In this document: in pieces, positions 34,551 to 42,952 of the stretch
Position numbering within the stretch: position 1 is the first letter of the stretch
Layout of the letters: every line of letters starts with the position of its first letter
NCBI RefSeq assembly: GCF_050897975.1
Contig: NZ_JBPAXY010000003.1
Coordinates: 576,380 to 640,379, forward strand
Source: Pseudooceanicola sp050897975
Lineage (GTDB): Bacteria; Pseudomonadota; Alphaproteobacteria; Rhodobacterales; Rhodobacteraceae
Reading direction: 5' to 3'
DNA: 64,000 bases
The notes under the pieces: generated by a model
Told to the model about the DNA's origin: nothing
The model's database searches: none
The model's input: only the letters and a program-made list of their open reading frames with translations
Position numbers and translations under genes: made by a program

Positions 34551-34610
34551 TTCTCATTGCCAAAAATATCCCGGGGGACTCCGCGTCAGCGGAGGGGGGC
34601 AGAGCCCCCA
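34551..34610 (-). repeat. Dispersed intergenic repeat, copy D
   Basis: On the minus strand: G/C-run hairpin (GGGGGCTCTGCCCCC), CCGCTGACGCGG-type hairpin, then CCCGGGATATTTTTGGCAAT and GAGAA. Same three-module layout as copies B and C. The rest of the 34042-34680 gap is C-rich and holds no gene I can support. Confidence 0.65.
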
Positions 34611-34680
34611 TTCCCCCTTTGCCATCCCCACATCCCACCGGGGGCTAGCCAAACCCCACCACTTGCCATAGATCGCGCCC

Positions 34681-36036
34681 ATGACACACAGCCCTTCAGA
34701 GACACTCCACATCATCGGCGGCGGCATGGCCGGGTCCGAGGCCGCCTGGCAGGCCGCCCAGGCCGGGATCCCCGTGGTCATCCACGAGATGCGCCCGCAG
34801 GTGGAAACCTTCGCCCACCGGACCGGCAACCTGGCCGAGATGGTCTGCTCAAATTCCTTCCGCTCGGACGACAGCGAGCAGAACGCCGTGGGCCTGCTGC
34901 ATTGGGAAATGCGCCAGGCGGACGGGCTGATCATGCAGACCGCCGACCGCCACCGCCTGCCCGCCGGGGGCGCTCTGGCCGTCGACCGCGATCCCTTCTC
35001 GGAAGAGGTCACCGCGACGCTGCGCGCCCATCCCCTGGTGACGGTGGAAGAGGGCGAGATCTCCGAACTGCCCACCGAGGGTCACTGGATCATCGCCACC
35101 GGTCCCCTGACCTCGGGCGCCCTGGCCGAGGCGATCCGCGCCGAGACCGGCGCCGAAAGCCTCGCCTTCTTCGACGCCATCGCCCCCATCGTCTATGCCG
35201 AGAGCATCGACATGGACACGGCCTGGATGCAGTCGCGCTACGACAAGGGCGAGACGGAGGAAGAGCAGAAGGCCTACCTCAACTGCCCGATGACGAAGGA
35301 GCAATACGAGGCCTTCATCGACGCCCTGCTGGCCGCCGAGAAGACCGAGTTCCACGAGGGCGAAACGGCGGGCTACTTCGACGGCTGCCTGCCGATCGAG
35401 GTCATGGCCGAACGCGGCCGCGAGACCCTGCGCCATGGCCCGATGAAACCCGTCGGCCTGACCAATGCGCACAAACCGGATGAGAAGGCCTGGGCGGTGG
35501 TGCAGCTGCGCCGCGACAACAAGCTGGGCACGCTCTACAATATCGTCGGTTTCCAGACCAAGATGAAATACGGCGCCCAGACCGAGGTCTTCAAGATGAT
35601 CCCCGGGCTGGAGAATGCCAGCTTCGCCCGTCTGGGCGGCATCCACCGCAATACCTTCATCAACTCGCCCACCCTGCTGGACGACCAGATGCGCCTGCGC
35701 TCGCGCCCCAACATCCGTTTCGCGGGCCAGATCACCGGGGTCGAAGGCTATGTGGAAAGCGCCGCCATGGGCCTCTTGGCGGGCCGTCTGGCGGTGGCCG
35801 AGATCACCGGCAAGACCCTGCCGCCGGTGCCCGCCGAGACCGCCATGGGCGCGCTGGTCACCCACATCACCGGCGGGGCCGAGGCCAAGACCTTCCAGCC
35901 GATGAACGTGAACTTCGGCCTCTTCCCCCCGGTCGAGGGTCTGAAAGGCGGGCGGCGGGGCCGCAAGGACCGCTACAAGGCCTATACCGACCGCGCCAAA
36001 GAGCTGTGGACCGGCTGGCTGGGCACGCAGGGCTAA
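34681..36036 (+). CDS. trmFO: Folate-dependent tRNA (uracil-54-C5)-methyltransferase
   Basis: FAD- and methylenetetrahydrofolate-dependent enzyme that makes ribothymidine at position 54 of tRNA, 451 residues. The FAD-binding GxGxxG appears as HIIGGGMAGSEAAWQ (residues 10-24). The conserved MVCSNSFRSDD (about 55-65) carries the N-terminal catalytic cysteine region, and the C-terminal MNVNFGLFPPVEG is family-typical. The ATG at 34681 gives the expected N-terminus. It is monocistronic. The family replaces SAM-dependent TrmA in many alphaproteobacteria and Gram-positives. Confidence 0.95.
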   Translation: MTHSPSETLHIIGGGMAGSEAAWQAAQAGIPVVIHEMRPQVETFAHRTGNLAEMVCSNSFRSDDSEQNAVGLLHWEMRQADGLIMQTADRHRLPAGGALAVDRDPFSEEVTATLRAHPLVTVEEGEISELPTEGHWIIATGPLTSGALAEAIRAETGAESLAFFDAIAPIVYAESIDMDTAWMQSRYDKGETEEEQKAYLNCPMTKEQYEAFIDALLAAEKTEFHEGETAGYFDGCLPIEVMAERGRETLRHGPMKPVGLTNAHKPDEKAWAVVQLRRDNKLGTLYNIVGFQTKMKYGAQTEVFKMIPGLENASFARLGGIHRNTFINSPTLLDDQMRLRSRPNIRFAGQITGVEGYVESAAMGLLAGRLAVAEITGKTLPPVPAETAMGALVTHITGGAEAKTFQPMNVNFGLFPPVEGLKGGRRGRKDRYKAYTDRAKELWTGWLGTQG

Positions 36037-36196
36037 GCGATCCGCGGCGGGGGCACCCCCGCCGCGCCCCCTGTGCCGCAGACCAGTAGAGCGGAAGCCA
36101 TCCCGCCATCCCTCCCCCGCCCCGATGTGCACCCCTGCACCTGAGCGCCCCCGCCTGTGACTGGACCTCACCCGCCAGAGGTCTACATTCGGGCGC

Positions 36197-36817
36197 ATGT
36201 CTGAAAATTATCTGGAAAAAATCTACGGCGTCGATGACGCCGACAAGCAACGTGACGTCTATGACCAATGGGCCGCAAGCTATGATGCGGATCTCACGGA
36301 CGCCGATTACGAAACCCCCGGTCGCATCGCCCGCGCGCTGAAATCCGTGCTGCGCGACAGCGAGATGTCGGCCCCCGTGCTGGACTTCGGCTGTGGCACC
36401 GGCCTGTCGGGCCTGGCGCTGACCGACGCGGGCTTTACCCGCATCCATGGTGCCGATGTCTCGGAAGGGATGCTGCGCGAGGCCGAGGCCAAGCAGGTCT
36501 ATGAAAAGCTGACCGCCCTGCCCACGGGCAACCCCGATCCGGGGCTGGTGTCGCGCTATCGCCTGGTCACCGCCATGGGGGCGATCTCGCCCGGCGCCGC
36601 GCCCGCCTCTTGCCTGCCCGCCATCTTCATGGCCCTGCCCTCGGGCGGGCGTGTCGCGCTCAGCTTCAACGACCGCGCCCAGGCGGATGAAGAGTACAGC
36701 CGCACCCTGGAGCGGGTCACCGACAGTTCCGAGGCGGTGGTCGAGCTGGACGAGGACGGGCCGCATGTGCGCTCTGCCGGGTCCACCGCCCGGGTCCTGG
36801 TGATCCGCCGCCGCTAA
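36197..36817 (+). CDS. SAM-dependent methyltransferase
   Basis: Class I methyltransferase of 206 residues. SAM-binding motif I is VLDFGCGTGLSG (about residues 60-71), followed by an acidic residue in HGADVSEGML (motif II). An N-terminal Y-D-Q-W-A-A-S-Y-D stretch (residues 22-30) is characteristic of the methyltransf_11/25 group. No target-recognition domain. It could act on a small molecule or a protein. It is followed by a good terminator. Confidence 0.82.
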   Translation: MSENYLEKIYGVDDADKQRDVYDQWAASYDADLTDADYETPGRIARALKSVLRDSEMSAPVLDFGCGTGLSGLALTDAGFTRIHGADVSEGMLREAEAKQVYEKLTALPTGNPDPGLVSRYRLVTAMGAISPGAAPASCLPAIFMALPSGGRVALSFNDRAQADEEYSRTLERVTDSSEAVVELDEDGPHVRSAGSTARVLVIRRR

Positions 36818-36866
36818 GGGGCGCGGCCTTCCCCGGCCCCCAGGCAAGAAAACCCCTTCAAAAAAG

Positions 36867-36896
36867 ACGGGCGGCCCCCATCTCGTGGCCGCCCGT
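36867..36896 (+). terminator. Intrinsic terminator after methyltransferase gene
   Basis: 10-bp perfect stem ACGGGCGGCC/GGCCGCCCGT, 10-nt loop, followed by TTTGCGTTT; begins 49 bp after the stop codon. Confidence 0.75.
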
Positions 36897-37003
36897 TTGC
36901 GTTTCACTGCCCCCGCGCGGACCGACGCAAATATGGCGGACGCGCGGAATTGTGCCCGCCCCCGTCTTGTGATGCCCCGCGCCGCTTTCTAGGGTGGGCC
37001 GCC

Positions 37004-37879
37004 ATGATCACCCGTTTCGCCCCTTCCCCCACGGGCCCGCTGCACCTGGGCCATGCCTTTTCGGCCCTGACCGCCGCGCGTCGTGCCCGGGCGGCGGGCG
37101 GCCAATTCCTGCTCAGGATCGAGGATATCGACCAAAGCCGCGCCCGGCCCGAGTGGGAAACGCTTATTTTCGAGGATCTGCACTGGCTGGGCCTCAGCTG
37201 GCCCACCCCGGTGATGCGCCAGTCTGCGCGGATGCCCGCCTATCGCGCCGCCCTCACCCGGCTGTGGGACATGGGCCTGCTCTATCCCTGCACCTGCACC
37301 CGGCGCGACATCGCCGCCGCGGCCAGCGCGCCGCAGGAAGGGGGCGACCCGGTGATCGGCCCCGATGGGGTGGTCTATCCCGGCACCTGCCGCCCCGCCA
37401 CGCCGCCCAAGGGCCCCCTGCCCGAGGCCGTGCTGCGCCTCGACATGGCCGCCGCGATGGAACGCGCCTGCCGCCACGCCCCCCTGGGGTTCACCGAGAC
37501 CGGGCGCGGGCCCCATGGGGAACACGGGGCCCAGGCGATCTCGGTCCGGCGCATGGTCGAGCGGATCGGCGACGTGGTGCTGGCCCGGCGCGAGATGGGC
37601 ACCTCTTACCACCTGGCGGTGGTGGTCGACGATGCCGCGCAAGGGGTGACAGAGGTGGTGCGCGGCGCCGATCTGTTCGAGGCAACGCCGATTCACCTGC
37701 TGTTGCAACGCCTGCTGGGCCTGCCCACGCCCGCCTATCACCATCACCGCCTGATCCGCGACGCGAGCGGAAAGCGCCTGGCAAAACGCGACGATGCCCG
37801 CGCCCTGCGCCTCTATCGAGACGAGGGGCGCAGCCCGGCAGAGGTGATGAAGATGATCGGCCTGCCCCCCGAGGGCTGA
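37004..37879 (+). CDS. gluQ: Glutamyl-Q tRNA(Asp) synthetase
   Basis: Truncated glutamyl-tRNA synthetase paralogue of 291 residues that glutamylates queuosine in tRNA-Asp. The class I HIGH-type motif is HLGH (residues 17-20) within APSPTGPLHLGH, and the KMSKS-type motif is KRLAKRD near residue 260. A zinc site is seen as CTCTRRD plus GTC (about residues 98-131). The anticodon-binding domain of full-length GltX is absent, which separates this family. The ATG at 37004 begins MITRFAPSP. Confidence 0.93.
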   Translation: MITRFAPSPTGPLHLGHAFSALTAARRARAAGGQFLLRIEDIDQSRARPEWETLIFEDLHWLGLSWPTPVMRQSARMPAYRAALTRLWDMGLLYPCTCTRRDIAAAASAPQEGGDPVIGPDGVVYPGTCRPATPPKGPLPEAVLRLDMAAAMERACRHAPLGFTETGRGPHGEHGAQAISVRRMVERIGDVVLARREMGTSYHLAVVVDDAAQGVTEVVRGADLFEATPIHLLLQRLLGLPTPAYHHHRLIRDASGKRLAKRDDARALRLYRDEGRSPAEVMKMIGLPPEG

Positions 37880-37933
37880 GGCACCAGCGCCCCGGGGCAC
37901 CGCCGAGGACGGGGGCAAACCCCGACCGACGGA

Positions 37934-38293
37934 TCAGACCATCGGGTCGGCGATGATCACCTCTTCGCCGTCGCGAATGGCGGTATAGAAGCAATTGCGC
38001 CGGTTGGTGTGGCAGGCGGGCCCGGTCTGGTCGACGATCACCAGCAGGCAGTCACGGTCGCAATCCACCCGCATCTCGACCAGCCGCTGCATGTGCCCCG
38101 AACTTTCGCCCTTGGCCCAGAAGCTTTGCCGCGAGCGCGACCAATAGGTGACATGGCCGCTTTGCAGCGTTTTCTCGATCGAGGCCGCGTTCATCCAGGC
38201 CATCATCAGAACCTCGCCGGTGCCCTCTTGCTGGGCGATGGCGGGGATCAGGCCCTTGTCGTCGAATTTCAGGGTGCTGGGATCAAAGCGCAT
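37934..38293 (-). CDS. hisI: Phosphoribosyl-AMP cyclohydrolase
   Basis: Third enzyme of histidine synthesis, 119 residues, opening the adenine ring of PR-AMP. Metal sites are present: DCDRDC (residues 78-83) provides magnesium- and zinc-binding residues, and the further cysteines are in GPACHTNRRNCFY. The N-terminus MRFDPSTLKFDDKG is typical of HisI. I choose the second ATG (38293) because GGAAAGG lies 6 nt before it and overlaps the first one (38299) too closely. It is divergent from the NifU-like gene; the HisE activity is not fused here. Confidence 0.93.
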   Translation of the reverse strand: MRFDPSTLKFDDKGLIPAIAQQEGTGEVLMMAWMNAASIEKTLQSGHVTYWSRSRQSFWAKGESSGHMQRLVEMRVDCDRDCLLVIVDQTGPACHTNRRNCFYTAIRDGEEVIIADPMV

Positions 38294-38395
38294 GGGCATC
38301 CTTTCCGCCCCTTTCCGATGGGGCCGTTGCGGCCTATCTAGGGGGAAACACCCGAAAGAACCAGCGCCGCCGCCCCGCGCCGGAAAGGACAGCCG

Positions 38396-38845
38396 ATGAG
38401 CGAGACCGACCTGATCAAACTCTATTCCTCGCGCATCCTGGCGCTGGCGGCCGAGATCCCCCATCAAACCCGGCTCGACGCGCCCGACGCCACAGTGAAG
38501 AAACGCGCGCCGCTCTGCGGCTCGACCGTGACGGTGGACGTGGATGTCGAGGACGGCCGTATCGCCCGTTACGGCCAGGAGGTGCGCGCCTGCGCCCTGG
38601 GCCAGGCCTCGGCCAGCGTAGTGGGGGCGGCGGTGATCGGCTGCACCAAGACGCAGATCCTGACCGCCCGCGACCAGCTGCGCGCCATGCTGAAAGAGGG
38701 CGGCCCGGTGCCCGAGGCGCCCTTTGACGGGCTTGAGGTGCTGCTGCCCGCGCGCGAGTACAAGAACCGCCATGCCTCGATCCTGCTGGCGCTCGAGGCG
38801 CTGTCGGAGGCGCTGGAAAAGGCCGAGGCCAGCGACTGCGCTTAA
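38396..38845 (+). CDS. IscU/NifU-like iron-sulfur scaffold-family protein
   Basis: Protein of 149 residues with the IscU/NifU N-terminal fold. Two of the three expected cluster-ligand cysteines are conserved: Cys41 (PLCGSTV) and Cys66 (RACALGQAS). The third, normally a Cys near position 125, is replaced in NRHASILL, while an extra Cys83 is present. Loss of a ligand suggests a cluster-carrier or regulatory variant rather than the main scaffold. It is divergent from hisI with no isc/suf genes nearby. The variant appears in other Rhodobacterales in my recollection, without a settled role. Confidence 0.85.
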   Translation: MSETDLIKLYSSRILALAAEIPHQTRLDAPDATVKKRAPLCGSTVTVDVDVEDGRIARYGQEVRACALGQASASVVGAAVIGCTKTQILTARDQLRAMLKEGGPVPEAPFDGLEVLLPAREYKNRHASILLALEALSEALEKAEASDCA

Positions 38846-38902
38846 CCGCTTCGCAGGACTTCCGCCCTAGGTCTGGGCCCGCGCAACGATCAGCGGCCCC
38901 AG

Positions 38903-40324
38903 ATGCAACACGATCCCCCCTTCCCCTCGCCGGGCTCTGACGCCCCCCGCCCCGCCGGTGTCTCTCTGGACCGGCTGGCGCGCAATGCCTCGGCCCTGGG
39001 GCAGGACATCGTCGATGTGGACGGCTTCCTAGAGGATCTGACCCACCGGACCGAGCTGCTGTTGACCCAGCTGAAAACGGTGCGCGAGGGCACCGGCCAG
39101 GTCTTGCAGATGAACGCCTCGGTGATGACCACGATCCGCGATTCCTACGCCCAGCTGGAGGAAACCCAGGCCAGTTTCGACAAGGCCCTGGGCATGGCCG
39201 ATGTGGCCGGGCGCCAGTCGCGCGAGGTGCTGACCTGGGTGCTGACCCTGGCCACCCGCACCCAGGACGTGGAATCGGTGCTGGAGGACGTGCAGAAAAG
39301 CAATGACCAGATCGCCGACATCGCCGCCCAGGTGAACATGCTGGCGATCAATGCCAAGATCGAGGCGGCGCGCGCGGGCAGCGCCGGCAAGGGGTTCTCG
39401 GTGGTGGCCGATGCCATCAACCTGCTGTCGCAACAGACCGGCGCCACCGCCGAGACGATCAGCGACAACATCCAGCGCCTGGTCGACTGGATCACCACCC
39501 TGCAACAGGAAACCGGCCAGGTCTCGGAGACCTCGCGCGAGCTGTCCCATACCGGCGACAAGGTGGCGCAGATGAACGCGGCGGTGAAAGAGGCGATGGA
39601 TCGCTCGGTTACCCGGATGAAACTGGTGCGCGACGACGCGGTCGAGGCCGACCAGGCGCTGCGCGACTATACCCCCCGGATCGAGACCATGTTCAGCAGC
39701 GTCCAGGACAGCGCCGAGGCGGTCGAGGATGTGCATCACCGCTTGCAGACCCTGCGCGATCTGTCCGAGGCGCTGGTGCAGGACTCGGTCCTGGCGGGGG
39801 GCGACAGCGCCGACGGGCCCTTCATCGCCGATGTCCAGGCCCGGGCCGCCCGGATCTCTGCCGCCTTCGAAGAGGCGGTGGAGGAGGGCCGCATCCCCTT
39901 TGAAGAGCTTTTCGATACCGACTATCGCCCGGTGCCCAACACCGAGCCCGAACAGGTCACCACCCGCTTTACCCGGCTGACCGACCTGCTGCTGCCCGAG
40001 ATCCTGGAAGAGGCGCTGGATCTCGACCCAAAGGTCGCCTTCTGCGCCGCGGTGGATCGCAACGGCTATCTGCCCACCCACAATCGCAAATTCTCGCACC
40101 CGCAGTCGGACGATCCGGTGTGGAACATGGCCAACTGCCGCAACCGCCGCATCTTCGACGACCGGGTCGGGCTGAAGGCCGGGCGCAACAAGGATCCCTT
40201 CCTGATGCAGGTCTACCGCCGCGACATGGGCGGGGGCGACTTCGTGCTAATGAAGGATCTCTCGGCGCCGATCTTCGTCAAGAACCGCCACTGGGGCGGG
40301 CTGCGCCTGGCCTATCGGTTCTAG
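38903..40324 (+). CDS. Soluble methyl-accepting chemotaxis-type protein
   Basis: Receptor of 473 residues with no transmembrane helix. The MCP signalling hairpin is in the N-terminal half: the tip motif VNMLAINAKIEAARAG lies at about residues 144-160, close to the E/R-rich consensus. Coiled-coil sequence surrounds it. The C-terminal third (VDRNGYLPTHNRKFSHPQSD, then GRNKDPFLMQVYRRDMGGG and HWGGLRLAYRF) is a conserved sensor-like domain found in cytoplasmic receptors. So the sensory part follows the signalling part, the reverse of membrane chemoreceptors. No che genes are nearby. The signal sensed is not known. Confidence 0.87.
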   Translation: MQHDPPFPSPGSDAPRPAGVSLDRLARNASALGQDIVDVDGFLEDLTHRTELLLTQLKTVREGTGQVLQMNASVMTTIRDSYAQLEETQASFDKALGMADVAGRQSREVLTWVLTLATRTQDVESVLEDVQKSNDQIADIAAQVNMLAINAKIEAARAGSAGKGFSVVADAINLLSQQTGATAETISDNIQRLVDWITTLQQETGQVSETSRELSHTGDKVAQMNAAVKEAMDRSVTRMKLVRDDAVEADQALRDYTPRIETMFSSVQDSAEAVEDVHHRLQTLRDLSEALVQDSVLAGGDSADGPFIADVQARAARISAAFEEAVEEGRIPFEELFDTDYRPVPNTEPEQVTTRFTRLTDLLLPEILEEALDLDPKVAFCAAVDRNGYLPTHNRKFSHPQSDDPVWNMANCRNRRIFDDRVGLKAGRNKDPFLMQVYRRDMGGGDFVLMKDLSAPIFVKNRHWGGLRLAYRF

Positions 40325-40394
40325 GCGTGCCCCGAGGACGCCCGTCCGGGCGGAGCGAGGGCCGCCGGGGCCAGGGTCGCGTGGGCCGCGCGGA

Positions 40395-40432
40395 ATAAAA
40401 AAACCGCCGCACGTCCCAGGGGACGGCGGCGG
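40395..40432 (-). terminator. Intrinsic terminator of the 40-residue membrane-protein gene
   Basis: Stem CCGCCGCCGTCCC/GGGACGTGCGGCGG (minus strand, one bulged base) followed by a run of seven T residues. It is the only minus-strand terminator between recG and the chemoreceptor gene, so it probably ends the small gene at 40566-40688. Confidence 0.75.
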
Positions 40433-40565
40433 CAAGGATGCAGATCGCTTGGGACCGAGGGACACGCACCGGGGGATGAGGCAGACCCGGCCGGGCGGAT
40501 AGGCGATCCGCCCCGTGGCTCGGGGGATCCAGCGTGTCTCTCTGCGATTTGCAGGCAGAAAACGC

Positions 40566-40688
40566 TCAGGACAGAGCCGGCAGGTAGAGCGACCCCACGA
40601 GCAGCACGACCAGGGCCGCAGCCCCGAAAAGATCCTGCACCAGCGCCGAAGGGGACCGGCGGGCAACCTGGATGAAATCTTTCAGCAT
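40566..40688 (-). CDS. 40-residue single-pass membrane protein with LexA-type box upstream
   Basis: Small protein of 40 residues, starting MLKDFIQVAR and ending LPALS. The N-terminal half is amphipathic and basic (residues 3-18); residues 21-39 form one transmembrane helix (FGAAALVVLLVGSLYLPAL), giving an in-to-out topology. AAGGAG lies 7 nt before the ATG, and a good terminator follows. Upstream at 40763-40787 there are three GTTC elements on the minus strand, two spaced by 7 bp, matching the alphaproteobacterial LexA box GTTC-N7-GTTC. This recalls SidA, the short LexA-controlled membrane inhibitor of division in Caulobacter, but no sequence similarity is claimed. Confidence 0.65.
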   Translation of the reverse strand: MLKDFIQVARRSPSALVQDLFGAAALVVLLVGSLYLPALS

Positions 40689-40762
40689 GTCTTGGCTCCT
40701 TCGGATCAGGGGTCATTCCTTTGCGTTGCCCATTTGTTCTCATATTGCCGGGCGCACGTAAA

Positions 40763-40787
40763 GAACTTTTTAAGAACATTTGAGAAC
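40763..40787 (-). promoter_or_regulatory. LexA (SOS) box, alphaproteobacterial type
   Basis: Minus strand: GTTC-N6-GTTC-N7-GTTC. The GTTC-N7-GTTC pair (40763-40777) equals the direct-repeat consensus known for LexA in Rhodobacter and Caulobacter. It sits 75 bp before the start of the 40-residue membrane-protein gene, and no other gene reads away from it, as recG ends on its far side. Confidence 0.65.
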
Positions 40788-40861
40788 AAAATGAGGTTTC
40801 TCAGGAGAATCAGCCGTTTAACGGCTCAGATCCCGTGGCCTCCGCAGGCCCGCCGCCCGGC

Positions 40862-42952
40862 TCAGCCGACGTTGATCAGCCGGATCGCCTCGTCCTGGCC
40901 CATCAGCCACAGCAGGGTCCGCGCCGCCTGGCCGCGCGGGCTGTCCAGCGTCGGATCCTTCGCCAGAAGGGTCCGCGCGTCGCTTTGGGCGATGGCCATC
41001 AGCGCGGTCTGGCGTTCCAGATCGGCGATACGGAAGCGCGGCACCCCGCTTTGCGCCGTGCCGATCAGATCGCCCGCGCCGCGCATCTCCAGGTCCGCCT
41101 CGGCGATGCGGAACCCGTCCTCTGTCTCGCGCAGAAGGGTCAGCCGTTTCATCCCCGCCTCGGACAGGGGCGCCTGGTACAGCATCAGGCAGGTCGAGGC
41201 CGCCTCGCCCCGGCCCACCCGGCCGCGCAGTTGGTGCAGCTGCGCCAGACCAAAGATCTCGGCCCGTTCGATCACCATGATCGAGGCATTGGGCACGTTC
41301 ACCCCCACCTCGATCACCGTCGTGGCGACCAGCACATCGGTCTCGCCGCGCTGGAAGGCGGCCATGGCGGCGTCCTTCTGCTCGGGCGGCATCTGGCCAT
41401 GGACGAGCCCCACACGCCCCTCGCCCAGCCGGGCGCGCAGATGCTTGAACCGTTCCTCGGCCGCGGTCAGATCGCTTTTCTCGCTCTCCTCGACCAGCGG
41501 GCAAACCCAATAGGCCTGCCGCCCCTCGCGGGTGGCGCGGTCCAGGTGATCGACGATCTCGCCCAGCCGTTCGGTGGAACTGAGGGTGGTCTTCACCGGC
41601 TGGCGCCCGGGCGGCTTCTCGTCCAGCACCGAGACATCCATGTCACCGTATTGCGCCAGGCTCAGCGAGCGCGGGATCGGCGTCGCGGTCATCACCAGGA
41701 TATCGGCCTGCCGCCCCTTGCGCCCCAGCTCCAGCCGCTGACGCACGCCGAAACGGTGCTGTTCGTCGACGATGGCCAGGCGCAGGTCGGCGAAATTCAC
41801 ATCGGCCTGGAAGACCGCATGGGTGCCCACCAGAATGTCGATCTCGCCCCCGGCCAGGCGGGCTAGTTTCGCCGCGCGATCGGCGCCCTTGTCGCGGCCC
41901 GTGAGGATCTCCAGCCGGACGCCCGCCGCCTCGGCCAGGGGCGCCAGGCCCTCCATATGCTGGCGGGCCAGGATCTCGGTCGGGGCCATCATCACCCCCT
42001 GCCCGCCCGCCTCGACCGCGATCAGCAGCGCCAGGAAGGCCACAAGGGTCTTGCCCGCCCCCACATCTCCCTGCAACAGACGCGACATGCGATCCTCGCG
42101 GCCCATGTCGGCGGCGATCTCGCCCAGGGCGCGGGTCTGCGCCTCGGTCGGCTTGTAGGGCAGCGATTTCAACACCTTGGCGCGCAGATGCCCGTCGCCA
42201 TGGCTGGGCCGTCCGGCGCGCTTGCGCTCGACCATGCGGGCCAGGGCCAGGGTCAGCTGATGCGCCAGCAGCTCATCATAGGCCAGCCGTTCGCGGGCCG
42301 GATCCTCGGGGCGCACCGCGTCGGGGCCGTCCGGCGCATGGGCCTGGCGCAGCGCGCTGAGCCAGTCGGGCCAAAGCTTGGCCGCCCGCTGGCCGCTGTC
42401 GATCCACTCCGGCAGCACCGGCGCCCGCGCCAGGGCCGAGGCCGCCGCCTTGGCCATGACCCGCTGGGTGACGCCGGCGGTCAGCGGGTAGATCGGCTCG
42501 AAATCGGGGATCTCGTCGCCCTCTTCCACCGGCAGCACGTGGTCGGGATGGGGCATGTTGGCGAAGCCATCGTAAAGCTCTAGCTTGCCCGAAACCAGGC
42601 GGCGGCTGCCCTCGGGCAGGATCTGTTGCAGGTAGTTGGACCGGGCGTGGAAGAAGATCAGGTCGAACTCTGTCTCGGCATCGGCCACGCGGATGCGATA
42701 GGCGCCGCCCCGGCTGCGCGCGGGGTGATGGGCGCCCACGGTAACCTCGACCGTGGCGGTGGTGGGCAGGGTCAGCCCCAGGATCGTGGCGCGCCGCCGC
42801 CGGTCCACCACCGCATGGGGCAGCAGGAACAGCAGGTCGCGCGGCAGGGCCACGTCCAGCTGCGCCAGATGCTTAGCCGTCTTCGGCCCGACGCCCTCCA
42901 GCGTTTCCAGCCCGGCGAAGAGCGGGAAGAGGATTTCGGGCCGCGCGCTCAT
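40862..42952 (-). CDS. recG: ATP-dependent DNA helicase RecG
   Basis: Branch-migration helicase of 696 residues that regresses stalled forks and processes Holliday junctions. The wedge/OB domain is at the N-terminus; Walker A GDVGAGKT is near residue 295, Walker B DEQH near 396, and further helicase motifs include TATPIPRS and GRVGRG. The C-terminal segment (LLAKDPTLDSPRGQAARTLL) is family-typical. It is translationally coupled to ligA through a 4-bp overlap (ATGA), and probably read from the ctrA-ligA side in the original chromosome. Confidence 0.95.
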   Translation of the reverse strand: MSARPEILFPLFAGLETLEGVGPKTAKHLAQLDVALPRDLLFLLPHAVVDRRRRATILGLTLPTTATVEVTVGAHHPARSRGGAYRIRVADAETEFDLIFFHARSNYLQQILPEGSRRLVSGKLELYDGFANMPHPDHVLPVEEGDEIPDFEPIYPLTAGVTQRVMAKAAASALARAPVLPEWIDSGQRAAKLWPDWLSALRQAHAPDGPDAVRPEDPARERLAYDELLAHQLTLALARMVERKRAGRPSHGDGHLRAKVLKSLPYKPTEAQTRALGEIAADMGREDRMSRLLQGDVGAGKTLVAFLALLIAVEAGGQGVMMAPTEILARQHMEGLAPLAEAAGVRLEILTGRDKGADRAAKLARLAGGEIDILVGTHAVFQADVNFADLRLAIVDEQHRFGVRQRLELGRKGRQADILVMTATPIPRSLSLAQYGDMDVSVLDEKPPGRQPVKTTLSSTERLGEIVDHLDRATREGRQAYWVCPLVEESEKSDLTAAEERFKHLRARLGEGRVGLVHGQMPPEQKDAAMAAFQRGETDVLVATTVIEVGVNVPNASIMVIERAEIFGLAQLHQLRGRVGRGEAASTCLMLYQAPLSEAGMKRLTLLRETEDGFRIAEADLEMRGAGDLIGTAQSGVPRFRIADLERQTALMAIAQSDARTLLAKDPTLDSPRGQAARTLLWLMGQDEAIRLINVG

